Shown here piece by piece: positions 28,639 to 38,341 of a stretch of DNA of 64,000 bases. The DNA lies in assembly GCF_001761325.1 (NCBI RefSeq), contig NZ_CP017478.1, positions 3,121,501-3,185,500 of the forward strand. The letters run 5' to 3'. The notes below the pieces were generated by a model. That model had not been told where the DNA came from. It saw only the letters and a list, made by a program, of their open reading frames with translations, and did no database searches. This stretch comes from Urechidicola croceus. Lineage in GTDB: Bacteria > Bacteroidota > Bacteroidia > Flavobacteriales > Flavobacteriaceae. A program made the translations under genes and the position numbers. Every line of letters begins with the position of its first letter. Position 1 is the first letter of the stretch.

Positions 28639-30696
28639 TTAATCTATATTTTCAATTAATAATTCAAGGATGTCTATTGCGGCTTGGGAAATTTTTGTTC
28701 CAGGTCCAAATACACCTACGACTCCTACTTCAAATAAAAATTGGTAATCTTGTTGAGGTATAACTCCCCCTGCAATTACCTTTATATCATCTCTTCCAAA
28801 TTTTTTAAGTTCATCAATTACTTGTGGGACAAGAGTTTTGTGTCCAGCGGCAAGTGATGATATTCCCAATACATGTACATCATTTTCAACCGCTTGTTTT
28901 GCAACCTCTTTGGGTGTTTGAAATAAAGGACTAATATCTACGTCAAAACCTAAATCTGCAAAACTTGTAGCGACTACTTTTGCACCTCTGTCATGACCAT
29001 CTTGTCCCATTTTAGCAACCATAATTCTTGGCCTCCGACCTTCTAGTTTTGCAAATTTATTTGCTAACTCTTTGGCTAGATTGAAAAATTTATCGTTTTT
29101 TATTTCTTTACTATACACACCCGAGACTGAATTAGTTGTTGCTTTAAATCGACCAAAAACAACTTCAAGAGCACTAGATATTTCACCTAATGTTGCTCTG
29201 TTTCTAGCAGCTATTATAGCCAAATTTAATAAATTTCCTTCACCATTTCTAGCAGATTGTGTCAAATTTGATAAAGATTTATTTACTTCCTTTAAATTTC
29301 TATTTGATTTTAATTTCTGAAGTCTTTCAACTTGAGATTTTCTCACTGCATCATTGTCAACTTCTAAGATTGATAAATATTCCTCTTCTTTAGGTTCATA
29401 GGCATTTACTCCAACAATTATATCTTGTCCGCTATCTATTCGTGCTTGTTTTTTAGCGGCAGCTTCTTCAATTCGTAATTTTGGAATTCCACTTTCTAAG
29501 GCCTTGGTCATTCCACCAAGGTTTTCGATTTCTTGAATTAAATCCCATGCAGTATTTGCAATATCATTTGTAAGTTTTTCAACATGATAACTTCCAGCCC
29601 ATGGGTCAACTGTTTTTGTTATTTTAGTTTCCTCTTGAATGTAAATTTGTGTATTTCTTGCTATTCTTGCTGAGAAGTCTGTTGGTAAAGCAATTGCTTC
29701 ATCAAGTGCGTTTGTGTGTAAACTTTGTGTTCCACCAAATGCTGCGGCTAGTGCCTCAATTGTTGTTCTAGAAACATTATTAAAAGGATCTTGAGCAGTT
29801 AAACTCCAGCCACTTGTTTGACAATGAGTTCTTAGGGCTAGAGATTTTGGGTTTTTAGGATTGAATTGTTGTACAATTTTAGACCAAAGCATTCTTGCGG
29901 CTCTCATTTTGGCAATTTCTCTAAAATGATCCATGCCAATTGCCCAAAAAAATGAAAGACGAGGTGCAAAATCATCAATTTTCATTCCAGATTTTAAACC
30001 AGTTCTTATATATTCAAGTCCATCAGCTAGAGTGTATGCCAATTCAATTTCTGGAGTTGCTCCTGCCTCTTGCATATGATAACCAGAAATAGATATACTG
30101 TTAAATTTAGGCATGTGAGCCGTTGTGTATTCAAATATATCAGAGATAATTTTCATTGAAGGAGTCGGTGGGTAGATATATGTATTTCTTACCATAAACT
30201 CTTTTAAAACATCATTTTGAATCGTACCAGAAAGTAATTTTGAGTCAATACCTTGTTCTTCTGCTGCAACGATATAAAATGCCAAAATTGGAAGAACTGC
30301 ACCGTTCATAGTCATCGATACAGACATTTTATCCAAAGGAATTTTGTCAAATAATATTTTCATATCTTCAACAGAATTAATTGCAACACCTGCTTTACCA
30401 ACATCTCCTTGTACACGTTCGTGATCTGAATCGTAACCTCTATGAGTTGCTAAATCAAATGCTACTGATAACCCTTTTTGTCCTGCCTCTAAATTTCTTC
30501 TATAAAATGCATTACTTTCTTCAGCAGTTGAAAATCCTGCATATTGGCGAATAGTCCAAGGTCTTCGTACATACATTGTTGAGTATGGTCCACGAAGATA
30601 AGGAGGTATTCCTGCAACAAAATTTTCGTGTTCAAAAATTTGAGATTTAATTTTTGAATCTTTAAGTTTTATATGTTGTACATCTTTACGCTTCAT
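28639..30696 (-). CDS. mutB: Methylmalonyl-CoA mutase, large (catalytic) subunit
   Basis: 685 residues. The substrate-binding TIM barrel (about 1-520; [52 protein letters not shown]) is followed by a B12-binding domain with the base-off signature [13 protein letters not shown] and GGVIPQQDY. It interconverts succinyl-CoA and (R)-methylmalonyl-CoA for propionate metabolism. It starts inside the end of mutA (11-base overlap), so translation is coupled. It is the last gene of the udk-ftsB-mutA-mutB series. Confidence 0.96.
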   Translation of the reverse strand: MKRKDVQHIKLKDSKIKSQIFEHENFVAGIPPYLRGPYSTMYVRRPWTIRQYAGFSTAEESNAFYRRNLEAGQKGLSVAFDLATHRGYDSDHERVQGDVGKAGVAINSVEDMKILFDKIPLDKMSVSMTMNGAVLPILAFYIVAAEEQGIDSKLLSGTIQNDVLKEFMVRNTYIYPPTPSMKIISDIFEYTTAHMPKFNSISISGYHMQEAGATPEIELAYTLADGLEYIRTGLKSGMKIDDFAPRLSFFWAIGMDHFREIAKMRAARMLWSKIVQQFNPKNPKSLALRTHCQTSGWSLTAQDPFNNVSRTTIEALAAAFGGTQSLHTNALDEAIALPTDFSARIARNTQIYIQEETKITKTVDPWAGSYHVEKLTNDIANTAWDLIQEIENLGGMTKALESGIPKLRIEEAAAKKQARIDSGQDIIVGVNAYEPKEEEYLSILEVDNDAVRKSQVERLQKLKSNRNLKEVNKSLSNLTQSARNGEGNLLNLAIIAARNRATLGEISSALEVVFGRFKATTNSVSGVYSKEIKNDKFFNLAKELANKFAKLEGRRPRIMVAKMGQDGHDRGAKVVATSFADLGFDVDISPLFQTPKEVAKQAVENDVHVLGISSLAAGHKTLVPQVIDELKKFGRDDIKVIAGGVIPQQDYQFLFEVGVVGVFGPGTKISQAAIDILELLIENID

Positions 30697-32035
30697 TCTT
30701 TAACCGTTCTTTTTCAATTTTCTCTGATAATCGTTTGGCTATTATTGGCTCAATTGTGGTTTTTCTTGGTTTAGTTTTGACGAAAGGGAATAATTCTATT
30801 TCGCCATTCATTTTTTCATTTTCTATTGGATGTTTATTTGTTCCAATTAAAATCAGTTCTTGGCTATCAAATTGAGATTGTTCTTTGTCAGCCGATTCTT
30901 TTATTTTACGCTGAATAGTTCCTTCTTTTAGTAGTTTTAAAAAACCGCCTGCTTTCTCAATATCTTTAAAAATTATTAATGCCTTTTCTGTAATTTCTTT
31001 AGTTAAAGATTCTATATAGTAAGTGCCAGTAGTAATATCACTTGCATTTTTAAAATAACTTTCTTCCTTTAAAATCAATAACTGATTTCTAGCAATTCGT
31101 TCGCCAAATTCATTTTTTTTATGATAAACACTATCATAAGAAATATTACATATAGTATTTGCTCCTCCCAATATTGCACTCATACATTCTGTTGTTGTAC
31201 GAAGCATATTTGAATTGAAGTCATATAAAGTTTTATTACGAAAAGTTGGTTGAATAAATAGATGTGGTTCTATGTTAAAATTGTATTCTTCACATAATAG
31301 TTTCCATAAATATCGAAATGCTCTCAGTTTAGCAATTTCAAAAAAGTAGTTGCTTCCAACCGAAAAATTGAATTGAATTTCACTTGCAATATTAGCTCCT
31401 AAAAAATTTAAATATTCATTTCCGTGTGCAAGTGCATATGCTACTTGTTGAATAATGTTAGCACCAGAATTTTGATAAAGAGAAGCATCGACCTTTATCA
31501 ATGATGTGTTTTTAGGGATTTGTGATTTGATGTTTTTTATTATTTCAAAATCTTGTTTTAGATTGAAATACCAATTTCCTGATTTTGCGTGGTTTTCAAT
31601 AATATCAATATTAATGAATGTTGAAGTATTTAAACAAAAATTTGCAAGTTCAACACTAAATTTTTCAGATAGAAAATTCAATTGAAAATGTATACCACAA
31701 TTAATATTTTTAAGTAATTCAGAAATATTAAATGGTTCATCAGCAATAAATAAAATACTCGTAGCACCTCTTTTTAAGGAATCTAGGGCTAAAAAATTTG
31801 CTGTTATTTCATCAGAAATAAAAATGCTTTGACAAATTTTAAAGTCTTCCTTTGCTTTGGGGATTTCTAAAAAATCACGTTCATTTTGATGGTAAAATGG
31901 TTTGATTGAAATTCCTTCGTTGGTATGAGTAAGTAATGTTTTATTATATTCTGCACCTTTGAGGTCGAATTGAATTTTTTGTTTCCACTGTTTGGAAGAA
32001 ACTGGAGGGAATTCATCAAATAAGAAGTTACTCAT
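30686..32035 (-). CDS. mutA: Methylmalonyl-CoA mutase, small subunit
   Basis: 449 residues, homologous to the barrel domain of the large subunit ([56 protein letters not shown]) but lacking the C-terminal cobalamin domain and therefore non-catalytic. Many homologues keep a degenerate B12 domain; here the protein ends early, as in other Bacteroidota. It forms the heterodimer with MutB, encoded directly downstream with overlap. Confidence 0.93.
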   Translation of the reverse strand: MSNFLFDEFPPVSSKQWKQKIQFDLKGAEYNKTLLTHTNEGISIKPFYHQNERDFLEIPKAKEDFKICQSIFISDEITANFLALDSLKRGATSILFIADEPFNISELLKNINCGIHFQLNFLSEKFSVELANFCLNTSTFINIDIIENHAKSGNWYFNLKQDFEIIKNIKSQIPKNTSLIKVDASLYQNSGANIIQQVAYALAHGNEYLNFLGANIASEIQFNFSVGSNYFFEIAKLRAFRYLWKLLCEEYNFNIEPHLFIQPTFRNKTLYDFNSNMLRTTTECMSAILGGANTICNISYDSVYHKKNEFGERIARNQLLILKEESYFKNASDITTGTYYIESLTKEITEKALIIFKDIEKAGGFLKLLKEGTIQRKIKESADKEQSQFDSQELILIGTNKHPIENEKMNGEIELFPFVKTKPRKTTIEPIIAKRLSEKIEKERLKNEA

Positions 32036-32108
32036 TAGTTTAAATTAATTGTATGGTGTAAAGATAACTTTTTAGCAGCTAATAAATCTTTGAATTATAT
32101 CATACTTA

Positions 32109-32426
32109 TTACTTTTTAACAGTATCATATTCAATTATAAAGATATCTTCATTCTCCTTTTTCATTTTATATTTTTCACGAGCATATTTATCTAATAACT
32201 CTGGATCTTCTAATTCTTTTATTTTTTTAGTGTCCGATTTTATTTCAGATAGGTAGTAATCTTTATCTGCTTCTAATTTATCAATCTCTTCATCAAATTC
32301 TTGATGGACTAAATAGGAATTTTCATCAAAAAAGATCATCCAAATAACAAAAACTATAAAAACTAATAAGTATCGATTGCTAAAAAATCGAACCAATTTA
32401 TTTTCTTTGATTTGCTTAAATGTCAT
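32109..32426 (-). CDS. FtsB/DivIC-family cell division protein
   Basis: 105 residues with the plan of septum-formation initiators: short basic N-terminus, one membrane helix (about residues 18-35, YLLVFIVFVIWMIFF), then a coiled coil (about 45-85, DEEIDKLEADKDYYLSEIKSDTKKIKELED) and the ending DKYAREKYKMKKENEDIFII, typical of DivIC. It would join the FtsQLB-like complex at the septum. It lies two bases downstream of udk and upstream of mutA. Confidence 0.88.
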   Translation of the reverse strand: MTFKQIKENKLVRFFSNRYLLVFIVFVIWMIFFDENSYLVHQEFDEEIDKLEADKDYYLSEIKSDTKKIKELEDPELLDKYAREKYKMKKENEDIFIIEYDTVKK

Positions 32427-32428
32427 TT

Positions 32429-33037
32429 TTATGTAAGTTTTTCATTGATTACTGTTCTAACGATATCAATTGCAACTGTATTGTAACGATCATTAGGAAT
32501 GATTATATCAGCAAAATTTTTTGTTGGTTCAATAAATTGTTCATGCATTGGTTTTAGTGTATCTTGATATCTAGATAAAACTTCGTTAATATCTCGACCG
32601 CGTTCTTGAATATCTCTTTTAACTCTTCGTATTAAACGTTCGTCGGCATCAGCATGAACAAAAATTTTAATATCACATAAATCTCTTAATTTTTGGTTGT
32701 TAAATATAAGAATTCCTTCAACTATAATTACTTTTTTCGGGTGTGTTTTAATTGTATCTTTTGACCTATTGTGGGTAACAAATGAATAGATAGGTTGGTC
32801 AATGTAGTCACCAGATTTAAGTGTCATTAAATGATTGACCAGTAATTCAAAATCGATTGCTCTAGGGTGATCGAAATTAATTTTTGTTCTTTCTTCGTAT
32901 GATAGATTGTCGGTTGCCTTATAATATGAATCTTGAGATATAATACCCACTTCATTATCGGGTAATTGATTTAAAATTTGATTCACAACAGTAGTTTTAC
33001 CACTTCCAGTTCCACCTGCGATACCTATTATAAGCAT
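32429..33037 (-). CDS. udk: Uridine kinase
   Basis: 202 residues from ATG 33037 (MLIIGIAGGTGSGKTTVVNQIL); a longer frame to 33118 would add 27 hydrophobic, family-unlike residues. P-loop GGTGSGKTT, DSYYK motif in ISQDSYYKATD, substrate loop INFDHPRAIDFELL and RRVKRDIQERGRD. It phosphorylates uridine and cytidine in pyrimidine salvage. First gene of the minus-strand group and divergent from the polysaccharide genes. Confidence 0.95.
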   Translation of the reverse strand: MLIIGIAGGTGSGKTTVVNQILNQLPDNEVGIISQDSYYKATDNLSYEERTKINFDHPRAIDFELLVNHLMTLKSGDYIDQPIYSFVTHNRSKDTIKTHPKKVIIVEGILIFNNQKLRDLCDIKIFVHADADERLIRRVKRDIQERGRDINEVLSRYQDTLKPMHEQFIEPTKNFADIIIPNDRYNTVAIDIVRTVINEKLT

Positions 33038-33164
33038 AGAATAATATTTTATTAAAAATTTTAACAAAATTACAAATTTTGACAGTAGATTTTTATAAAT
33101 AATTGAAATAAAAATCAAAAAAATATAAGATAATTATATATATTGCAATCACTAATCACTCCAA

Positions 33165-34490
33165 ATGAAGCCCTTAATTCGAATATTTATTTTATTAATT
33201 ATTGGAATTTTTATTGCCCTCTATATTATTCGTAGTAATGAAAGAGTGAATAATACAAATGCTACTGTTTATATAAACAAGTCTAATGGAAAATATGAAT
33301 TGTACCGTAATGGAAAGCCATTTTACATACAAGGAGCTTCTGGAAATTCTCATTTTCAGGAATTAAAAAATGCAGGTGCAAATACTTTAAGGGTTTATGA
33401 TACTATTAATTTAGATCATACATTGAGAACTTGTGATTCACTAGGTTTAGCAGTTATAGTTGATTTGGTTTTGCCAAAATTTAAGGGTAATGAATCTTAT
33501 TATCAAGACATAAATACTAGGAATGAAATAAAATCAACTATTTTATCAACTGTAAAAAAATATAAAAATTATCCTGCTTTATTGATGTGGAATTTTAATG
33601 AAATTGAATACCCACACCAAAGAAGATTTAAATATTTCAGAACTTTTTTTGGAAGTTTAATTGACGAAATTCATGAATTTGATACGAATCACCCGATTAG
33701 TACTTCAATAACAGGGTTGACTAAAATACAAATGGCTAGTTTGCAATATTGGTGTCCTCAACTAGATTTAATTGCCATTAATATTTTTGGAGGTATTAAT
33801 AAGTTAGAAAAAGAGCTGAATAGAATAAAACCAATTTGGAATGGAGCTTATTACTTATCTGAGTGGGGTAATAATGGACCATGGGAAGAATCAGATAAAA
33901 CAATATGGAATGCACCAATTGAAAAAACATCTACTTTAAAAGCCTTAGAAATAAGAGAAAGATATAAAAAGTTAATACCCAAAAAAAATGATAGATTTTT
34001 GGGTAACCTTGCTTTCTATTGGGGTAATAAACAAGAAAGAACCCATACTTGGTTTAGTATGTTTTCTGAAAATGGAGACAGAACTCAGTCTATCGAAGAG
34101 TTAGAGTACATTTGGTCTAAAAAAAGACCTATTAACTCAGCTCCAGAAATTGATAGTATTAAATTGAATAATAAAAATCCAGGTAATAATATTTTATTAA
34201 AATCAGGTGATATAATAGAATCTACTATCTTTTTTAGTGATAAAGAAAATGATTCCTTAACTATTAAATGGGAATTGTTTCCGGAGAATTGGAACTACTT
34301 TTTTGGTTTTAAAGAGAATAAACCTAATGTGATTGAAGATGCTGTTTTAAAACAAATAGAAGGTAAAATAAAATTAAGAATTCCTGAAAAAGAAGGTCCA
34401 TATAGACTTTTTTCATATGTATATGATAAACATGGAAATTTTGCTACTGCCAATATTCCTTTTTATGTATTAAATACCACAACCAGATAA
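33165..34490 (+). CDS. Membrane-anchored glycoside hydrolase, GH2-like TIM barrel
   Basis: 441 residues. One N-terminal membrane helix (about 5-22, IRIFILLIIGIFIALYII) and then a TIM barrel opening with YRNGKPFYIQGASGN, as in the catalytic domain of GH2 and related enzymes. The likely acid/base is Glu146 in LLMWNFNEIE and the likely nucleophile Glu233 in YYLSEWG. From about residue 325 a beta-sandwich domain (SAPEIDSIKLN, IFFSDKENDSLTIKWELFPEN) ends the protein. I see no exact family match, so the substrate is unknown. It is one base upstream of a GT2 synthase whose C-terminus has the same barrel-plus-sandwich plan, so it probably trims or processes that glycan. Confidence 0.75.
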   Translation: MKPLIRIFILLIIGIFIALYIIRSNERVNNTNATVYINKSNGKYELYRNGKPFYIQGASGNSHFQELKNAGANTLRVYDTINLDHTLRTCDSLGLAVIVDLVLPKFKGNESYYQDINTRNEIKSTILSTVKKYKNYPALLMWNFNEIEYPHQRRFKYFRTFFGSLIDEIHEFDTNHPISTSITGLTKIQMASLQYWCPQLDLIAINIFGGINKLEKELNRIKPIWNGAYYLSEWGNNGPWEESDKTIWNAPIEKTSTLKALEIRERYKKLIPKKNDRFLGNLAFYWGNKQERTHTWFSMFSENGDRTQSIEELEYIWSKKRPINSAPEIDSIKLNNKNPGNNILLKSGDIIESTIFFSDKENDSLTIKWELFPENWNYFFGFKENKPNVIEDAVLKQIEGKIKLRIPEKEGPYRLFSYVYDKHGNFATANIPFYVLNTTTR

Positions 34491-34491
34491 T

Positions 34492-37404
34492 ATGGATGTA
34501 AAGGCACCAAATAAATTACAACTTTTTACAATCAGGTTTTTGATTATTGTTGGGGTAATTACAATCCTAAATTTTTTTTATTGGTTTTTAGATTCTGAAT
34601 TGATTGATAATAGGTATTTGTACTGGGCTTTAATTGTTTCAATGATTTATTCATATTGCCGCATTTTTTATGAATGGTATCACTATTGGAGTATTTCTGT
34701 CCCAAAGACTCCTGAAAAAATAAAAGACTTTAAAGTAGATATACTTACAACTTATTTTCCTGGTGAACCATATGAGATGACATTGAAAACTTTAGAAGCA
34801 ATTCAAAACATTACATATCCACATACAACTTATTTATGTGATGAAGCCAATGATCCATTTATGATTGAAAAATGCAAAGAACTAGGTGTGATTCATGTTA
34901 CTAGAGATAATAGAATTGACGCTAAGGCTGGGAACATTAATAATGCTTTGAGAACTAAAGCAACGGGTGAAATTTGTGTTATACTTGATCCTGATCACAT
35001 TCCTCAACCAGATTTTTTGGATCCAATTATACCATATTTTTCTGATCCTGAAATAGGTTTTGTACAAGTAGTTCAAGCGTATTATAATTTAGGTGAATCA
35101 TTTGTTGCGAAAGGTTCAGCTCAGCAAACATTTCAATTCTATGGTCCTATGATGATGACTATGAATACTTATGGAACTGTAAATGCAATTGGAGCAAATT
35201 GTACTTTTAGGCGAGAAGCATTAGATTCTATTGGAGGACATGCACCTGGACTTTCTGAAGATATGCATACTGCAATGCAATTATTTGCCAAAGGATGGAA
35301 ATCAGTTTATGTACCTAAAATATTGGCTAGAGGCTTGGTTCCTTCAACACTTACTGCATATTATAAACAGCAATTGAAATGGTCGAGAGGTACCTTAGAA
35401 TTGTTAGTTTCAGTTTTTCCAAAGTTGTTTATGAAATTTAATTGGCGTCAAAAAATTCATTTTGGATTGATTCCTATGCATTATTTAGCAGGTATTTTTT
35501 ATTTGATTAACTTTTTAATTCCTATTGTTTCACTATTTGGTGCAACTACACCTTGGAAAGGAAATGTATTGTTCTTTAGTATAATTATATTTCCGGTTAT
35601 AAGCAGTATTTTTCTTGTAAGACATTATGTACAACGATGGGTTATGGAAGAGGAAGAAAGAGGTTTTCATATTGTTGGAGGCTTATTACTGATAAGTACA
35701 TGGTGGGTTTATATTATTGGGCTTTTTTACACTCTTATTCGGAAAAAAGTTTTGTATTTACCAACACCAAAGGATGGAAGTGATAAAAGTAGTTGGAAAA
35801 TAATAGCACCTAATGTTGTTATTGGATGTTTGTCAATAATGGCCATAATATACGGATTGAGTATTGATTGGACACCATTTACATTTGTGATGTCTGGATT
35901 TGCATTTATAAATGCATTTTCAATGTTTTTTACCATTTACTTTTCATTTCATACCTATAAAAAACTATCTGTTGTTGATAAAGATTTTAGAACTAGAGTT
36001 TCTACATTAATTTATGCATTAAAAGTCCGATTTTGGCATTTTAGGCATGGTGTTTATCAATATGCTCGAAAAGTTGCTTTACCTTCTATAGTTTTAATTT
36101 TAGGATTGTCAGGTTATTTATTAAATCAATATAATTATATGCAATGGGAAGGAGTAAAGCCTAGAATTTTAAAAGGGAAAAAAGTTGTGTATAACAATGC
36201 ACTATTACATAATGCTTTTAATGATAGCAGTGCTATAAACTCAAATATTGAGATTGCACAAAAAAAGTATTTAAATGATGTAGTGGGGGTAAATTTTAAA
36301 AAAGGTAAAAATTGGTTTAAAGATAATTATGTGCTTACACGAAGAGTTTTAGAAATGGATTTTGATAAGATGAAATCTATAAATATTAATACGATTCGAT
36401 ATCAATCAAACAATGTTTACGATCAAAATGTGATTTCAATTTCTAAGGAAAAAGAAATAAATGTAATTTATAGTTTTTGGATTCCTAGTGATATTAATTT
36501 TGTTGAAGATCAGGAAAAGGCAAATCAAATTTCTAGAAATATTTTAAAAAAGGTATATTCTATGAGTGCTAAGAAAAATATTATAGGATGGAATTTGGAA
36601 AACGATGTTTGGTCAAATATGCGCAAATATTATTCGCGTGGAGATTTAATAAAACAGCGTATTTATTTTATAAATTGGTTAAGAAGATTAGTTGATGATA
36701 TTAAGAAAATTGATTCAAACAGACCGTTAATTTTAGATGTAGAATTGAATTCCGAAAGCCCTTATTATATCAATGATTTAAATAAAGATAAGGTAAATAT
36801 AGATGTTTTTGGTCTTCTGGTGTTTAATTCGACTTATCTAAAAGAATTTAGTGAATATGCTAGCCAGAATAATATTTCTTTTATTTTTAATGATATTGCT
36901 CCAGAAAATCTTACGTTAATTGACCCAATTTTAAAAAATGGTAAGAGTGTTTTCATTAGGAATTGGCAGGATGAATATGAGAATGATAAAATTTCTTTTG
37001 ATGGTTTGATCAATAGGCATGGAAAATTTAACGCTGATAATTATGCTCACTTTAATAATTACTACAATCAGGAGAAGTTAAATATTGAGTTCCCATTAAT
37101 TAAAATTGTGAAACCTGCTGTGCCATTATATGAAGGTAGAATGGTGTTATATAAAGCGGTTTATTTTGAAGATAATCAATGGAAATATCCTGAATTAGAT
37201 CCAACTGAACTTTCATTTGAGTGGAATTTAATAAAGTTGGATGATTATGGTTACCCCTTAGCATTAAAACCACTTGGAAAAATGCCAATTACACGTTTTC
37301 ATATTCCTAAGAATTATGAAAACCATCGTTTAAATTTAGTGATAAAAAAAGGAGACTTTGTACAATCAAAAATGTATAAACTTAATATACCTTTAGAGAA
37401 TTGA
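34492..37404 (+). CDS. GT2 polysaccharide synthase fused to a TIM-barrel-like domain
   Basis: 970 residues. Two N-terminal helices precede a processive GT2 domain of the cellulose-synthase type: Asp117 in LCDEAND, D166-P-D168 in LDPDHIPQ, base Asp257 in LSEDMHT, and Q293-Q-L-K296-W297 in place of QxxRW. About six further helices (residues about 320-540) form the export channel. Residues about 560-860 look like a glycosidase barrel (NTIRYQSNNVYD, IIGWNLENDVW) and about 870-970 a beta-sandwich (EFPLIKIVKPAVPLY, LSFEWNLIK), the same order as the upstream GH protein. At the acid/base site the NE of the neighbour is EN here (Glu703-Asn704), and the nucleophile region reads IFNDIA, so the barrel is probably inactive. 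There is no PilZ domain. Glycan unknown. Confidence 0.82.
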   Translation: MDVKAPNKLQLFTIRFLIIVGVITILNFFYWFLDSELIDNRYLYWALIVSMIYSYCRIFYEWYHYWSISVPKTPEKIKDFKVDILTTYFPGEPYEMTLKTLEAIQNITYPHTTYLCDEANDPFMIEKCKELGVIHVTRDNRIDAKAGNINNALRTKATGEICVILDPDHIPQPDFLDPIIPYFSDPEIGFVQVVQAYYNLGESFVAKGSAQQTFQFYGPMMMTMNTYGTVNAIGANCTFRREALDSIGGHAPGLSEDMHTAMQLFAKGWKSVYVPKILARGLVPSTLTAYYKQQLKWSRGTLELLVSVFPKLFMKFNWRQKIHFGLIPMHYLAGIFYLINFLIPIVSLFGATTPWKGNVLFFSIIIFPVISSIFLVRHYVQRWVMEEEERGFHIVGGLLLISTWWVYIIGLFYTLIRKKVLYLPTPKDGSDKSSWKIIAPNVVIGCLSIMAIIYGLSIDWTPFTFVMSGFAFINAFSMFFTIYFSFHTYKKLSVVDKDFRTRVSTLIYALKVRFWHFRHGVYQYARKVALPSIVLILGLSGYLLNQYNYMQWEGVKPRILKGKKVVYNNALLHNAFNDSSAINSNIEIAQKKYLNDVVGVNFKKGKNWFKDNYVLTRRVLEMDFDKMKSININTIRYQSNNVYDQNVISISKEKEINVIYSFWIPSDINFVEDQEKANQISRNILKKVYSMSAKKNIIGWNLENDVWSNMRKYYSRGDLIKQRIYFINWLRRLVDDIKKIDSNRPLILDVELNSESPYYINDLNKDKVNIDVFGLLVFNSTYLKEFSEYASQNNISFIFNDIAPENLTLIDPILKNGKSVFIRNWQDEYENDKISFDGLINRHGKFNADNYAHFNNYYNQEKLNIEFPLIKIVKPAVPLYEGRMVLYKAVYFEDNQWKYPELDPTELSFEWNLIKLDDYGYPLALKPLGKMPITRFHIPKNYENHRLNLVIKKGDFVQSKMYKLNIPLEN

Positions 37405-37405
37405 A

Positions 37406-38341
37406 TTATTTATTTTTAATATCATCACACAATTTCTTAGTGAATAACTTAGCGCTATAACCAAATAAGTGAGATCCATCAAATGTTTCATATGTATTAG
37501 AAGCGGTAGTATAATTTAAGTAAGGAACGTTTTGATTTTCTGATATAGTAGCCATTTCATTGTCAAAGTTTTTCCAAAAATTATTTTCTAAATCAACAAA
37601 ATCTTTATCTAAGGGTAATCTTACTAAAACAACTTTACCATGTTTTTTTAAATAAGTAATTGTTTGTTCAAATTTTGAAATTCTATATTCTGATTTTATC
37701 TGATTTTCACCTACTTTTAAATAGCCTAAAAAGTTTTCTTCTTTCCACCCTTTTATTTGAGTTTCTGACACTTTATAGGATCCAAATCCTTCTTTAAATT
37801 CTATCCAGCCATTGGTGTGACTTTTCCTAATATTTTCAGGAGAACCTATAAAACCTCTATATAATGAGCCGTCATAACATTTTCTAATATATTCAAAATT
37901 TGGATTCATATTGAATTTAGTCATTCTATCCAAATATTTATCTTCATCAATTTTTTTTACATTTTCTTCATTTATTTTATTTGAAATAAAAAAACTTGCT
38001 GGAGAAACGGAAAGTATAAATAGCCCGTTAGAAGATGTAGTGTCAATTTTATGCTTTATTGCCTTTAATAAAATATCACCATAAGGAGATTGAACTCTGT
38101 CAAAGGCAAAATTTAATACAGGTTTGTTAATCTCTTGATTAAACTCTTCTTCAATTACTTCAGGAGTAACTCCGTAAATACCTCTTGATAATCCAATAAT
38201 TAAACTTCCAGATTTATAGGTGAATTTATGATAGTAACTATCTACAAAATTTTGACTAAGATTATAGGCTGCTCCAACATACATTAGTATGATTAATGAT
38301 CCTAGAATACTAATTTTTACTATTAAAGCTTTGATTTTCAT
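37406..38341 (-). CDS. SGNH-like protein, partner of MBOAT acyltransferase
   Basis: 311 residues. One N-terminal membrane helix (about 8-27, VKISILGSLIILMYVGAAYNL) and an extracytoplasmic domain. LIIGLSRGIYG matches the nucleophile block of SGNH/DltD-like proteins, and YETFDGSHLFGYSA near the end fits the Asp-x-x-His dyad. The middle is not recognisable by eye. Its ATG overlaps the stop of the MBOAT gene (TAATG), so it is coupled to it. By analogy with AlgI/AlgJ-X and DltB/DltD pairs it should transfer acyl groups onto a polysaccharide outside the inner membrane. Confidence 0.65.
   Translation of the reverse strand: MKIKALIVKISILGSLIILMYVGAAYNLSQNFVDSYYHKFTYKSGSLIIGLSRGIYGVTPEVIEEEFNQEINKPVLNFAFDRVQSPYGDILLKAIKHKIDTTSSNGLFILSVSPASFFISNKINEENVKKIDEDKYLDRMTKFNMNPNFEYIRKCYDGSLYRGFIGSPENIRKSHTNGWIEFKEGFGSYKVSETQIKGWKEENFLGYLKVGENQIKSEYRISKFEQTITYLKKHGKVVLVRLPLDKDFVDLENNFWKNFDNEMATISENQNVPYLNYTTASNTYETFDGSHLFGYSAKLFTKKLCDDIKNK

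Noticed and set aside
33038-33118. Longer udk start
   Set aside because: The extension is hydrophobic and not part of the uridine kinase family; the P-loop normally starts within ten residues of the N-terminus.
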